Shown one piece after another: positions 1-5,640 of a stretch of DNA of 7,767 bases (position 1 is its first letter; the number at the start of each line of letters is the position of its first letter). The translations under genes and the position numbers were made by a program. The stretch is from an uncultured Porphyromonadaceae bacterium (GTDB lineage: Bacteria > Bacteroidota > Bacteroidia > Bacteroidales > CAMTPD01). The notes beneath the pieces were generated by a model that saw only the letters and a program-made list of their open reading frames with translations, searched no databases and had not been told where the DNA came from. Location of the stretch: positions 1-7,767 of the forward strand of contig CAMTPD010000051.1 of the NCBI GenBank assembly GCA_947074265.1, written 5' to 3'.

Positions 1-29
1 TGGAGTTCAGACGTGTGCTCTTCCGATCT
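1..29 (+). other. Illumina TruSeq read-2 adapter remnant (sequencing artefact)
   Basis: The first 29 bases match, from memory, the 3' part of the standard Illumina TruSeq multiplexing read-2 adapter, ending in the familiar CTTCCGATCT. Genomic sequence therefore starts at about base 30. This marks an untrimmed contig end and carries no biology; anything that belonged upstream is missing rather than absent from the organism. Confidence 0.96.
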
Positions 30-257
30 ACTTTACTTAAACCAAATACGTGGCGCGGATACTTTTAGATGTGTATAATTGTTTATAATGTTAATAAAGT
101 TGTAGATAAATGGCGTTATTATTTTGTGATCAACTGTTTTTGAGCCTTTTTACCCCTTTTATTTATGAATATACCTCTAATAATGGGTGTTTATTGTATT
201 TGTGTAAAAAGCTTAATTCTTGTTTGTGTGATTCGTTATTTTGTTTATACAGAGCTA

Positions 258-278
258 TTTAGGGTTGGTTTAGGGTTG
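258..278 (+). repeat. 11-bp-period tandem repeat of TTTAGGGTTG
   Basis: TTTAGGGTTG occurs exactly at 258-267 and again at 269-278, giving an 11-bp period of about one helical turn. It sits 60-80 bp upstream of the start codon at 338. Same-face spacing of two identical half-sites is typical of protein-binding sites, so it may be an operator or activator site for the downstream gene. That role is inferred. The resemblance to plant-type telomere repeats is coincidental. Confidence 0.5.
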
Positions 279-290
279 ATGAGAGGGAGA

Positions 291-314
291 GCCGCAATGG
301 CACTACCTTGCGGT
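291..314 (+). promoter_or_regulatory. Hairpin in the leader of the primase-like gene
   Basis: CCGCAA (292-297) pairs exactly with TTGCGG (308-313). A G-U pair can be added at the base (291/314), and inner GG/CC pairs (299-300 with 306-307) close a 5-nt loop with one bulged T at 298. The hairpin ends 23 nt before the ATG at 338, so it would lie in the mRNA leader and could affect translation or stability. No T-tract follows, so it is unlikely to be a terminator. Confidence 0.4.
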
Positions 315-337
315 CGTTATCCTAATTAACAAGTACT

Positions 338-2815
338 ATGAACCAGAGAAAAGTGTCGCTTTTTGCCAATTGTATGCAGAAAGCACAACAAGAAGTTACG
401 TTAGAAGAGGTACGAGCGCGTGCCGGTGAAACAAAGCACATACAGGTGATTAAACAAATTGAAGCTGCTGCAAGCAGGGGAGATAAAGATGTAGTCGATG
501 GACTCAAACGCACGCTGCCGGCCGTGGTGTTTGGAGGATTGTTTCGGGGAGGTCATGCCATGAAAAACCTCGTAGCAGGGAGCGGCTTGTTGGTACTCGA
601 CTTCGACAAGCTCACTCCGGAGCAAGTCGAAACAGCCCTACGCATCTTGCGCGAGCAACCTTCGGTGGTGATGGCTGCGCCCAGTCCTACGGGCAGAGGG
701 ATAAAAGTGGTAGTACGTACCGATCACGCCCCTTCACAACATTTGGAGGTATTTGCCTATACCAGTCGATATTTCGAATCGTTGCTGAATCTCTCTGTAG
801 ATCAAAGCGGCAAGGACCTGTCACGTTTGTGCTTTTTATTTTCCAGCGAAAAGCTTCATTACAATGCCAATGCACAACCGCTCGATCTGTCGCATATCGG
901 AACACGTACCGATGTAGCACCTCCGGTTGCAGCGTATTCGAACATCCATAACTCTCTGCCTGGCAATGATCTTGCTTCGGCTGCGGATGTGAGGGAGGTC
1001 GCAGGTATTCCGCCTCATGTGATGCGCAAGTTGCACATGAGTAGTGGAGGGGCAAATACAAAGGGTGGTAACTTGGGCGAAATAGCCGACGATTTTATCG
1101 CCTTGCAGTGGCGACGCTGCGAAGCCCTCAGCATGTACCTCGAAGCAAAAGCCTGCTTCAAGGAAGGGCAGCGCAATTTGTATATCTTCAAGTTTGCCTG
1201 CAAAGCATGCCAATGTGGTATTCCGCGTCCCATAGCACAAGCCTGGGCAGAAGAACGCTATGGAAGTGAAACCTTCAAGCCCGGTGAGGTAATCTCTGCT
1301 TTTGGTAGTGCTTATAGCAGCAACGAAACGCTTTTTGGCAGAGATTCGAACCGACTTCAATTGGCTGCTCAAGAGTTGCAAAAACTTACAGATACCTCAA
1401 AAAGTATGGGGGTACAAGCAGAACCGCAACCTACGGGAGATGAGCTGTACGAGTACACTCCTTATCTGCCCGATACGGTTTTCGATCGGTTGCCACAATT
1501 GTTTCAAGATGCCATAAAACCTCATCGTACCCCACGGCAGCGCGATATCATGCTCGCATCTGCGCTTACGGTAGTAAGTGCCTGCATGCCCGGAATCACT
1601 GGCTTGTATGATGGTTGCGAATACAGTCCGCACCTCTATTTCTTTGTTGTGGCAAAGGCTGCCAATGGGAAGAATATGGCATCTCAGCCCTTTAAGATGG
1701 CACGTCATTATGTAAGCATCATCAAAGCCGAGAGCGACCGAAAACTTGCGCAGTACAAGCAAGATAAAGCCGACTATGAAGCTTATTGCCTACAGCAGAA
1801 AGCCGATCGTAAGCCTATAGATACCAGTCGTGAACCCATCGAGCCCAATTCGGTTATGCCTTGGGTGCCGGCCAATATCAGCAGACCGATGTTTATCAAA
1901 CAAGTGGTTCACAACGGACGCTTGGGTTCATTTGTTCTTGAGACAGAGGCTGATGCTTTATCTGTCAATAAAAGTACCGATTGGGGCGATTTGAGCTTGT
2001 TGCTTCGAGCAGCTTTTCATCACGAACGCATCTCGATGGCACGCAGTGGCGATGGCAAAAAAGATGGTTTTGAGGAGATCGACGATCCGCACTTTGCTAT
2101 TTTTGTTACCGGTACGCCAGACCAGTTTGAGCGTCTTATGGGGAATGCCGAAAACGGTCTTTACAGTCGCTTTTGTGTCTATGCCTTTAGTGCCCGCGAG
2201 GGTTGGTGTAATCCGGCACCATCGTCGCAGCGTGTCAACTTCAAGCAATATTACGGACACTTGGGCGAAACCTTGGCAGCATATGCTCTTTTCTCGCGCG
2301 AACATCCGGCTCAGTTTCATTTTACCGAGTTGCAATGGAGACGTTTCAATAATGAGATGGAACCTCTGCTCGACATCGCGCAAGACTTTGGCTTCGAAAA
2401 CGAACCCAGTGTGGTAAAGCGTCTCGGACTCATATTCTATCGTGTGGCAATGACGCTGAGTGCTGTGCGCCGAGCCGAACGTGAGATTCGTACCGATGAG
2501 ATTTATTGCAACGATAATGACTTCGAGGCGGCGCTTGCCATCTGTAGGGTGTGTATGGAACATAGCCGCCTGATGCTTTCGGGCTTCAAAGCGCAAGACA
2601 AATTTTCGGGCAGCCTCAAAAAAGGGATCAACGGTCCTGATGGCATACTAGCCAAACTACCCGATGTTTTTCTCAAAAAAGATGTGCTTGAGGTGTATAA
2701 GGAGATCGGTAAATCGGCAAGTTCGGCTAGCCGATTTCTGGCAAAGATGTTGTCGGAGAATAGAATTATAAAACCAAGTTACGGTTCGTACCAAAAAGTA
2801 AACGCAACGGAATGA
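338..2815 (+). CDS. BT4734-like (VirE_N) + DUF3987 primase/helicase-like protein
   Basis: An 825-residue protein typical of Bacteroidales. The N-terminal part (about 5-190) matches the BT4734-like/VirE_N family, which resembles archaeo-eukaryotic primases. Seen here are an acidic LVLDFD strand (85-90, candidate metal-binding D88 and D90), an SPTGRG turn (116-121) and a DxxGxDxxR segment (155-163). A linker leads to a DUF3987 domain from about 375. It has a P-loop-like AKAANGKN (439-446), a Walker-B-like LETEAD (534-539), a sensor-like FAIFVTGTP (587-595) and a possible arginine finger at R611 in LYSRF. Charged residues dominate about 462-503, probably an insertion or coiled stretch. The C-terminal 60 residues look like a winged-helix DNA-binding tail. 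The P-loop lysine is followed by Asn, not Ser/Thr, so ATP hydrolysis is uncertain. The ATG at 338 fits the family's usual N-terminus (KVSLF). Its biological role is not established; it is often found with DUF4248 genes, as here. Confidence 0.85.
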   Translation: MNQRKVSLFANCMQKAQQEVTLEEVRARAGETKHIQVIKQIEAAASRGDKDVVDGLKRTLPAVVFGGLFRGGHAMKNLVAGSGLLVLDFDKLTPEQVETALRILREQPSVVMAAPSPTGRGIKVVVRTDHAPSQHLEVFAYTSRYFESLLNLSVDQSGKDLSRLCFLFSSEKLHYNANAQPLDLSHIGTRTDVAPPVAAYSNIHNSLPGNDLASAADVREVAGIPPHVMRKLHMSSGGANTKGGNLGEIADDFIALQWRRCEALSMYLEAKACFKEGQRNLYIFKFACKACQCGIPRPIAQAWAEERYGSETFKPGEVISAFGSAYSSNETLFGRDSNRLQLAAQELQKLTDTSKSMGVQAEPQPTGDELYEYTPYLPDTVFDRLPQLFQDAIKPHRTPRQRDIMLASALTVVSACMPGITGLYDGCEYSPHLYFFVVAKAANGKNMASQPFKMARHYVSIIKAESDRKLAQYKQDKADYEAYCLQQKADRKPIDTSREPIEPNSVMPWVPANISRPMFIKQVVHNGRLGSFVLETEADALSVNKSTDWGDLSLLLRAAFHHERISMARSGDGKKDGFEEIDDPHFAIFVTGTPDQFERLMGNAENGLYSRFCVYAFSAREGWCNPAPSSQRVNFKQYYGHLGETLAAYALFSREHPAQFHFTELQWRRFNNEMEPLLDIAQDFGFENEPSVVKRLGLIFYRVAMTLSAVRRAEREIRTDEIYCNDNDFEAALAICRVCMEHSRLMLSGFKAQDKFSGSLKKGINGPDGILAKLPDVFLKKDVLEVYKEIGKSASSASRFLAKMLSENRIIKPSYGSYQKVNATE

Positions 2816-2821
2816 TCGGTC

Positions 2822-2848
2822 TGTATGTATCCGCATGGAATACATGTA
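2822..2848 (+). terminator. Stem-loop just after the primase-like gene
   Basis: Seven nt after the stop codon, 2822-2832 pairs with 2837-2848 around a GCAT loop. This gives 11 base pairs including two G-T wobbles, with a single bulged A at 2839. Its position suggests a 3'-end or terminator structure, but no T-run follows, so intrinsic termination would be weak. It may instead stabilise the 3' end of the mRNA. Confidence 0.4.
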
Positions 2849-2878
2849 GGATAAGATAGTTGATTGCAACATGCTCGA

Positions 2879-2921
2879 AGGTTTGTCACATGATCGAAAT
2901 GGTAATCTTGATGACAAACCT
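2879..2921. repeat. Perfect 10-bp inverted repeat AGGTTTGTCA ... TGACAAACCT
   Basis: AGGTTTGTCA at 2879-2888 is exactly complementary to TGACAAACCT at 2912-2921, with a 23-nt spacer. The spacer is too long for a typical terminator and no T-tract follows. The same 8-mer (GTTTGTCA/TGACAAAC) reappears at 3240-3247, 3253-3260 and 3271-3278, so this is one member of a local motif family. A protein-binding or recombination site is possible but not shown. Confidence 0.6.
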
Positions 2922-2982
2922 CTAGTGTGTTGTATTGTAGTTGGTTGTGTATGGAAATGTTGCGAAGTTTACCAGATTGTCA
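2912..2982 (+). repeat. Repeat module A (TGACAAAC - 15-bp core - GATTGTCA)
   Basis: The module is bounded by TGACAAAC (2912-2919) and GATTGTCA (2975-2982), which are complementary at 7 of 8 positions. It contains the 15-mer GTGTTGTATTGTAGT at 2927-2941. Module B (3143-3247) has the same order of parts: TGACAA-C, the identical 15-mer, then G-TTGTCA. The strand given is that on which the 15-mer reads as written. Function unknown. Confidence 0.5.
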
Positions 2983-3016
2983 TCCCTCTTATATATTCCT
3001 ATATACATTCGTCTAT

Positions 3017-3054
3017 TTATTAGTAAGTATAGTATATTAACTATATTCTAATAA
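3017..3054. repeat. AT-rich interrupted inverted repeat
   Basis: TTATTAG (3017-3023) pairs with CTAATAA (3048-3054). Inside it, TATAGT (3028-3033) pairs with ACTATA (3040-3045) around ATATTA, with small unpaired bulges between the two stems. It lies in the middle of the gene-free region, between the two repeat modules. An AT-rich dyad could be a binding site or an easily melted segment. I see no linked reading frame. Confidence 0.45.
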
Positions 3055-3142
3055 GGTATTAGGTTTGGTATATAAAGTAGACAGGCATCTCTGTAATGGT
3101 TGAGATAGACAAAAGGAGAGACCCCCTGAAATGTTGAACTTT

Positions 3143-3247
3143 TGACAATCTTGGCGTGTAGAGAGGTTTTGTTGTTGTGGTAAAGTGTTGTATTGTAGTA
3201 AGTAAGAGCGTGTATGTGTTGTGGAATCAAATAAAAAAAGTTTGTCA
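3143..3247 (+). repeat. Repeat module B (TGACAATC - 15-bp core - GTTTGTCA)
   Basis: This is a second copy of the module arrangement seen at 2912-2982: TGACAATC (3143-3150), the identical 15-mer GTGTTGTATTGTAGT (3185-3199) and GTTTGTCA (3240-3247). The outer arms are complementary at 7 of 8 positions. It is longer than module A (105 against 71 bp), and the sequence outside the shared words is mostly diverged apart from GT-rich runs after the core. The right arm doubles as half of the DUF4248 terminator stem. Confidence 0.5.
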
Positions 3248-3263
3248 TTTAATGACAAACTTT
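3233..3263 (-). terminator. Intrinsic terminator of the DUF4248 gene
   Basis: AAAGTTTGTCA (3237-3247) and TGACAAACTTT (3253-3263) form an 11-bp perfect stem with a 5-nt loop. On the minus strand the stem runs into seven T (3239 down to 3233). This is a good rho-independent terminator lying 22 nt beyond the stop of the minus-strand gene at 3286-3516. Read on the plus strand it ends in only three T, so it may act weakly on transcription arriving from the primase-like gene. Confidence 0.75.
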
Positions 3264-3289
3264 ATCCAAGTGACAAACTTCTGTGTCAC
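3253..3289. repeat. Paired TGACAAAC copies and a small stem at the DUF4248 3' end
   Basis: TGACAAAC occurs at 3253-3260 and again at 3271-3278, an 18-bp direct repeat. The second copy also begins a stem, GTGACA (3270-3275) with TGTCAC (3284-3289), which overlaps the DUF4248 stop codon (3286-3288). These are the last of five copies of the octamer in the 2880-3280 region. Confidence 0.5.
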
Positions 3290-3516
3290 GGAGCACCGAG
3301 GTGGTCTACAAAACAAGCGACAACTTTGGGTGGGAGTATTTTCATGTACGGACGCCATCCTGCGGCAAGAAGCGCGTCGCGAAGTCCGGGAGTGCTATGT
3401 ACCCAGCGTCCCAATGCTTTGGTAGCCATCAATGGTGTGTTGTCGATAAAATAGAGTTGGGCCAACTCGGTAAAGGCATATGCCCGAATGCGAAAAGGTA
3501 GTTCGTCGTTTTTCAT
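3286..3516 (-). CDS. DUF4248 family protein
   Basis: A 76-residue protein running from the ATG at 3516 back to the stop at 3286. The pattern FRIRAYAFTELAQLYF (8-23) followed by KALGRWV (33-39), a short helix-rich middle and a terminal PPKVVACFVDHLGAP matches the Bacteroidales DUF4248 family as I know it. The length is normal for that family. No signal peptide or membrane segment is present, so it should be cytoplasmic. The composition and a predicted helix-turn-helix-like arrangement would suit a small DNA-binding or adaptor protein, but no function is established. Genes of this family commonly sit beside VirE_N/DUF3987 genes, as here, which supports both calls. It is convergent with the primase-like gene and divergent from arsR. 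A 12-bp inverted repeat sits directly upstream of its start and a strong terminator follows it. Confidence 0.8.
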   Translation of the reverse strand: MKNDELPFRIRAYAFTELAQLYFIDNTPLMATKALGRWVHSTPGLRDALLAAGWRPYMKILPPKVVACFVDHLGAP

Positions 3517-3524
3517 ATTCTCAG

Positions 3525-3554
3525 ATTATTTGTATACTGTAATATACAAATAAT
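3525..3554 (-). promoter_or_regulatory. Perfect 12-bp inverted repeat upstream of the DUF4248 gene (likely operator)
   Basis: ATTATTTGTATA (3525-3536) is exactly complementary to TATACAAATAAT (3543-3554) with a 6-nt spacer. On the minus strand it lies 9-38 nt before the ATG of the DUF4248 gene, where the core promoter is expected. Each arm contains ATTATTTG, which resembles the TAnnTTTG -7 element. This suggests an operator over the promoter, possibly for autoregulation; the binding protein is unknown. No T-run follows on the minus strand, so a terminator is unlikely. Confidence 0.55.
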
Positions 3555-3599
3555 AGGCTAATAATCAGTGGAATAAAGTGCTTTTGTTATATAAAAAAC

Positions 3600-3671
3600 A
3601 AGCATGGTTTTTCTAAAAACCTAATGAGGTTTCTACGCAAAGCAAGCAAGGTTTGCGCAAGAACCATGCTT
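3600..3671. repeat. 72-nt element able to fold as a three-way junction
   Basis: The outer stem pairs 3600-3612 with 3659-3671 (13 bp, one G-T wobble; the outermost arm is AAGCATGGTT). Inside are two hairpins: AAACCT/AGGTTT with an AATG loop (3617-3632), and CGCAAA/TTTGCG with a 10-nt loop (3636-3657). An alternative fold, GGTTTTT (3606-3612) with AAAAACC (3615-3621), competes with the outer stem. The element lies between the divergent DUF4248 and arsR genes and so terminates neither. It could be a small non-autonomous repeat, a structured RNA or an insulator. Nothing in this window repeats it. Confidence 0.5.
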
Positions 3672-3709
3672 ACTTTATTTGAGTGTATTATTATTTTTTT
3701 TCTTTTGAG

Positions 3710-3749
3710 TTTGCTGTTGTAAAGATATTGTTCGTAGATTTGCGAACAA
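3710..3749 (+). promoter_or_regulatory. arsR promoter with overlapping ArsR operator
   Basis: The Bacteroidetes primary-sigma pattern is complete: TTTG (3710-3713), 21 nt, then TAGATTTG (3735-3742), an exact TAnnTTTG. The -7 octamer is precisely the spacer of a perfect inverted repeat, TTGTTCG (3728-3734) and CGAACAA (3743-3749). A repressor on this dyad would cover the -7 element. The core GTTCG-N8-CGAAC recurs upstream of the arsE-like gene at 5641-5658. Transcription should start about 10-20 nt before the arsR ATG at 3768. The repressor is inferred to be ArsR itself. Confidence 0.8.
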
Positions 3750-3767
3750 CAATAATGAGACTGTATT

Positions 3768-4085
3768 ATGTCAACACCAAATTTGAATGATGTGGAGCAG
3801 ATTGCTCGTTTTGCCAAAGCACTGGGACATCCTATGCGCATTGCGATCCTGGAATTTTTGCTGAAGCAAGAGAGTTGTTTCTTCGGTGAAATTCACGAAG
3901 TACTTCCTATTGCGAAGGCCACGGTTTCGCAACATTTAAAGGAATTGAAAGATGCCGGATTGATACAAGGAGAGATTGAGCCGCCTAAGGTGCGCTACTG
4001 TATCAATAAGCAAAACTGGGCTATTGCACAGCAGCTGTTTTCGGCACTGTTTGGGATGAAGACAAAATCAACAGGATGCTGTTGA
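3768..4085 (+). CDS. arsR: ArsR/SmtB-family arsenic-responsive repressor
   Basis: A 105-residue winged-helix repressor of normal ArsR/SmtB length, lacking any membrane segment. RFAKALGHPMRIAILEFL (14-31) is the family's helix 1-2 signature. KATVSQHLKELKDAGLI (50-66) is the DNA-recognition helix, and the wing follows around 67-80. The classic CVC metal-binding triad of E. coli-type ArsR is not present: the equivalent region has one Cys (C37 in SCFFGE). Further cysteines are C78 and a terminal pair, C104-C105. As(III)/Sb(III) could be held by C37 together with the C-terminal pair, a variant site; this is inference. Its promoter contains a GTTCG-N8-CGAAC dyad, found again before the second transcription unit, so it probably represses itself and both units. 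It is followed after 43 nt by arsC. Family assignment is firm; arsenic as the inducer is inferred from the neighbours. Confidence 0.93.
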   Translation: MSTPNLNDVEQIARFAKALGHPMRIAILEFLLKQESCFFGEIHEVLPIAKATVSQHLKELKDAGLIQGEIEPPKVRYCINKQNWAIAQQLFSALFGMKTKSTGCC

Positions 4086-4128
4086 TGCTTTTGTCCGATT
4101 TTTATCTAACCATCAAATATTTCTATTT

Positions 4129-4572
4129 ATGAAAGTTTTAATTCTATGTACCGGCAATAGTTGCCGTAGCCAGATGGCACATGGTTTTGTGCAATCGTTC
4201 GACGAGCGTCTGGATGTACATTCGGCCGGAACCAAAGCGGCAGGTAAGTTAAATGCAGGAGCTGTAAAAGCAATGGCAGAAGTAGGCATCGATATCAGCA
4301 ATCATACTTCTGATTCGGTAGAGAAGTATCTAAACGAAAAGTGGGATTATGTGATTACCGTATGTGGTGGGGCAAACGAGGCGTGTCCGGCTTTTGTAGG
4401 GGATGTAAAACATCGCTTGCACATGGGCTTCGACGATCCGTCGCACGTGACAGGTACTCCGGAGTATGTAGAGAGTGAGTTTCGCAGAGTTCGCGACGAG
4501 ATCAAGGAGCGTTTTTATGCATTGTATAGCAATGAAATGAAGCCCGAATTGGATCGTGATGGAAGCAAATGA
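4129..4572 (+). CDS. arsC: Thioredoxin-coupled arsenate reductase (LMW phosphatase fold)
   Basis: A 147-residue cytoplasmic enzyme that reduces arsenate to arsenite. It starts with the phosphatase-type P-loop CTGNSCRS: the nucleophile C7 and R13 form the CX5R signature. A second and third cysteine, C79 and C86 (VITVCGGANEACP), correspond to the C82/C89 disulfide-cascade pair of the Staphylococcus aureus plasmid pI258 enzyme. The FDDP segment (101-104) supplies the general-acid Asp. All residues needed for the three-Cys thioredoxin-linked mechanism are present, so it should not need glutaredoxin. It lies 43 nt after arsR, and its last 14 bases overlap the start of acr3, consistent with translational coupling. 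The product As(III) would be handed to the Acr3 exporter. Alternatives such as a protein tyrosine phosphatase are unlikely given C79/C86 and the context. Confidence 0.94.
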   Translation: MKVLILCTGNSCRSQMAHGFVQSFDERLDVHSAGTKAAGKLNAGAVKAMAEVGIDISNHTSDSVEKYLNEKWDYVITVCGGANEACPAFVGDVKHRLHMGFDDPSHVTGTPEYVESEFRRVRDEIKERFYALYSNEMKPELDRDGSK

Positions 4573-5614
4573 TGTAAAGGGAGGTATCGGCTTTTTTGAA
4601 CGATACCTCACGCTTTGGGTAGCCTTGTGTATTGTAGTCGGTATTGCGATAGGGCAGTATCTGCCGGCTGTTCCGGCGCTGCTGAGCAAGTTTGAATATG
4701 CCAATGTTTCGATTCCTGTGGCAATCTTGATTTGGCTGATGATTTTTCCGATGATGCTCAAGGTGGATTTCGAGAGTGTAAAAAATGTGGGTAAACGTCC
4801 GAAAGGTATTTTGATCACCTGTGTGACCAATTGGCTTATCAAACCGTTTTCGATGTTTGCCATTGCATGGTTTTTCTTCTTTGTGGTGTTTAAGGCATTT
4901 ATTCCCGAGGCATTGGCACATGAATATCTGGCCGGTGCGGTTTTGCTGGGTGCGGCACCTTGCACGGCGATGGTGTTTGTGTGGAGCTACCTTACACGTG
5001 GCGATGCGGCATATACGCTGGTACAGGTGGCGGTAAATGACTTGATTATCCTGGTTGCTTTTGCTCCCATCGTTGCTTTCTTGCTCAACATCGGAGGTGT
5101 GACGATTCCGTGGGATACGCTATTCTTGTCGGTCGTATTGTTTGTGGTGATTCCGCTTACAGCAGGCGTTATTACGCGTGTTACGGTAATCAAGCATAAG
5201 GGGGAAGACTATTTCAACCATGTGTTTGTGAAGAAGTTTGATAAGTTTACCATCGGCGGCCTGTTGCTTACGCTTGTGATCTTGTTCTCCTTTCAGGGTG
5301 AAACGATTCTTGCCAGTCCGATGCACATTGTGCTGATTGCGATTCCGTTGATTATTCAGACGGTACTCATCTTCTTTGTTGCCTACGGGTGGGCACGATC
5401 TGCCAAATTACCTCATTCGATTGCTGCTCCTGCCGGAATGATTGGTGCGAGTAATTTCTTCGAATTAGCGGTAGCAGTTGCCATCTCATTGTTTGGATTG
5501 CAGTCGGGTGCAGCGCTTGCTACGGTGGTAGGGGTGTTGGTTGAAGTTCCGGTGATGCTACTGTTGGTACGTGTTGCCAATAATACCCGTCGCTACTTCC
5601 CGAACGAGCAATAA
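4559..5614 (+). CDS. acr3: ACR3-family arsenite efflux permease
   Basis: A 351-residue inner-membrane protein with about ten hydrophobic segments, the usual ACR3 size. It exports As(III), probably driven by the proton motive force. The family motif GAAPCTAMVFVWS (131-143) carries the conserved Cys, here C135, equivalent to the essential TM4 cysteine of studied Acr3 proteins. GASNFFELAVA (296-306) carries an acidic residue, E302, which may be the counterpart of the conserved glutamate. Both match Acr3 rather than the unrelated ArsB. I chose the ATG at 4559; a GTG directly before it (4556) would add one residue. The start overlaps the end of arsC, so the two are likely co-translated. A weak terminator-like hairpin begins within the stop codon, closing transcription unit 1. 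Confidence 0.94.
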   Translation: MEANDVKGGIGFFERYLTLWVALCIVVGIAIGQYLPAVPALLSKFEYANVSIPVAILIWLMIFPMMLKVDFESVKNVGKRPKGILITCVTNWLIKPFSMFAIAWFFFFVVFKAFIPEALAHEYLAGAVLLGAAPCTAMVFVWSYLTRGDAAYTLVQVAVNDLIILVAFAPIVAFLLNIGGVTIPWDTLFLSVVLFVVIPLTAGVITRVTVIKHKGEDYFNHVFVKKFDKFTIGGLLLTLVILFSFQGETILASPMHIVLIAIPLIIQTVLIFFVAYGWARSAKLPHSIAAPAGMIGASNFFELAVAVAISLFGLQSGAALATVVGVLVEVPVMLLLVRVANNTRRYFPNEQ

Positions 5615-5631
5615 ATAGCGACTATTTTTTT
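5613..5631 (+). terminator. Weak intrinsic terminator after acr3
   Basis: AAATAG (5613-5618) and CTATTT (5622-5627) form a 6-bp stem with a CGA loop, followed by more T (a run of seven T, 5625-5631). The stem starts inside the acr3 stop codon and has only one G-C pair, so termination is probably partial. Some transcription may continue into the arsE-like gene, although that unit has its own promoter/operator just downstream. Confidence 0.5.
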
Positions 5632-5640
5632 ATACTATAT

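Larger units (their letters stand above)
30..337. other. AT-rich non-coding leader upstream of the primase-like gene
   Basis: I see no convincing gene in this stretch. It is strongly AT-rich up to about 250 and then becomes G-rich just before the tandem repeat and hairpin listed separately. A clean Bacteroidetes promoter (TTTG, 19-21 nt, TAnnTTTG) is not obvious. The closest -7-like octamer is TTATTTTG at 236-243, with no TTTG at the right distance upstream. The promoter of the downstream gene should lie here, but I cannot place it. Confidence 0.5.

Noticed and set aside
258..278. Telomere-like repeat
   Set aside because: There are only two copies of a G-rich 10-mer inside a bacterial leader; the likeness to eukaryotic telomere sequence is chance.
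1958..2596. A 212-codon minus-strand frame inside the primase-like gene
   Set aside because: It is fully nested and antisense to a clear 825-residue protein, with no family features.
3060..3067. TAGGTTTG as a plus-strand -7 promoter element for a non-coding RNA
   Set aside because: It matches TAnnTTTG, but there is no TTTG 19-21 nt upstream and no clear gene or RNA downstream, so I did not list it as a feature.
2879..3289. CRISPR array
   Set aside because: The repeated units are only 8 bp, occur in both orientations and are irregularly spaced, with no cas genes nearby.
3177..3501. Three overlapping plus-strand small frames (3177-3425, 3221-3454, 3283-3501)
   Set aside because: They overlap the DUF4248 gene on the opposite strand, whose product matches a known family, and they run through its terminator hairpin.
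3600..3671. Integron attC-like site
   Set aside because: attC needs a left end RYYYAAC and a right end GTTRRRY. Here the left arm ends in GTT and the right arm starts with AAC, the opposite arrangement, and there is no integrase in the window.
4330..4965. A 211-codon open frame on the minus strand over arsC and acr3
   Set aside because: It is antisense to two well-supported genes, its product resembles no family I know, and the frame is open only as a shadow of the coding strand.
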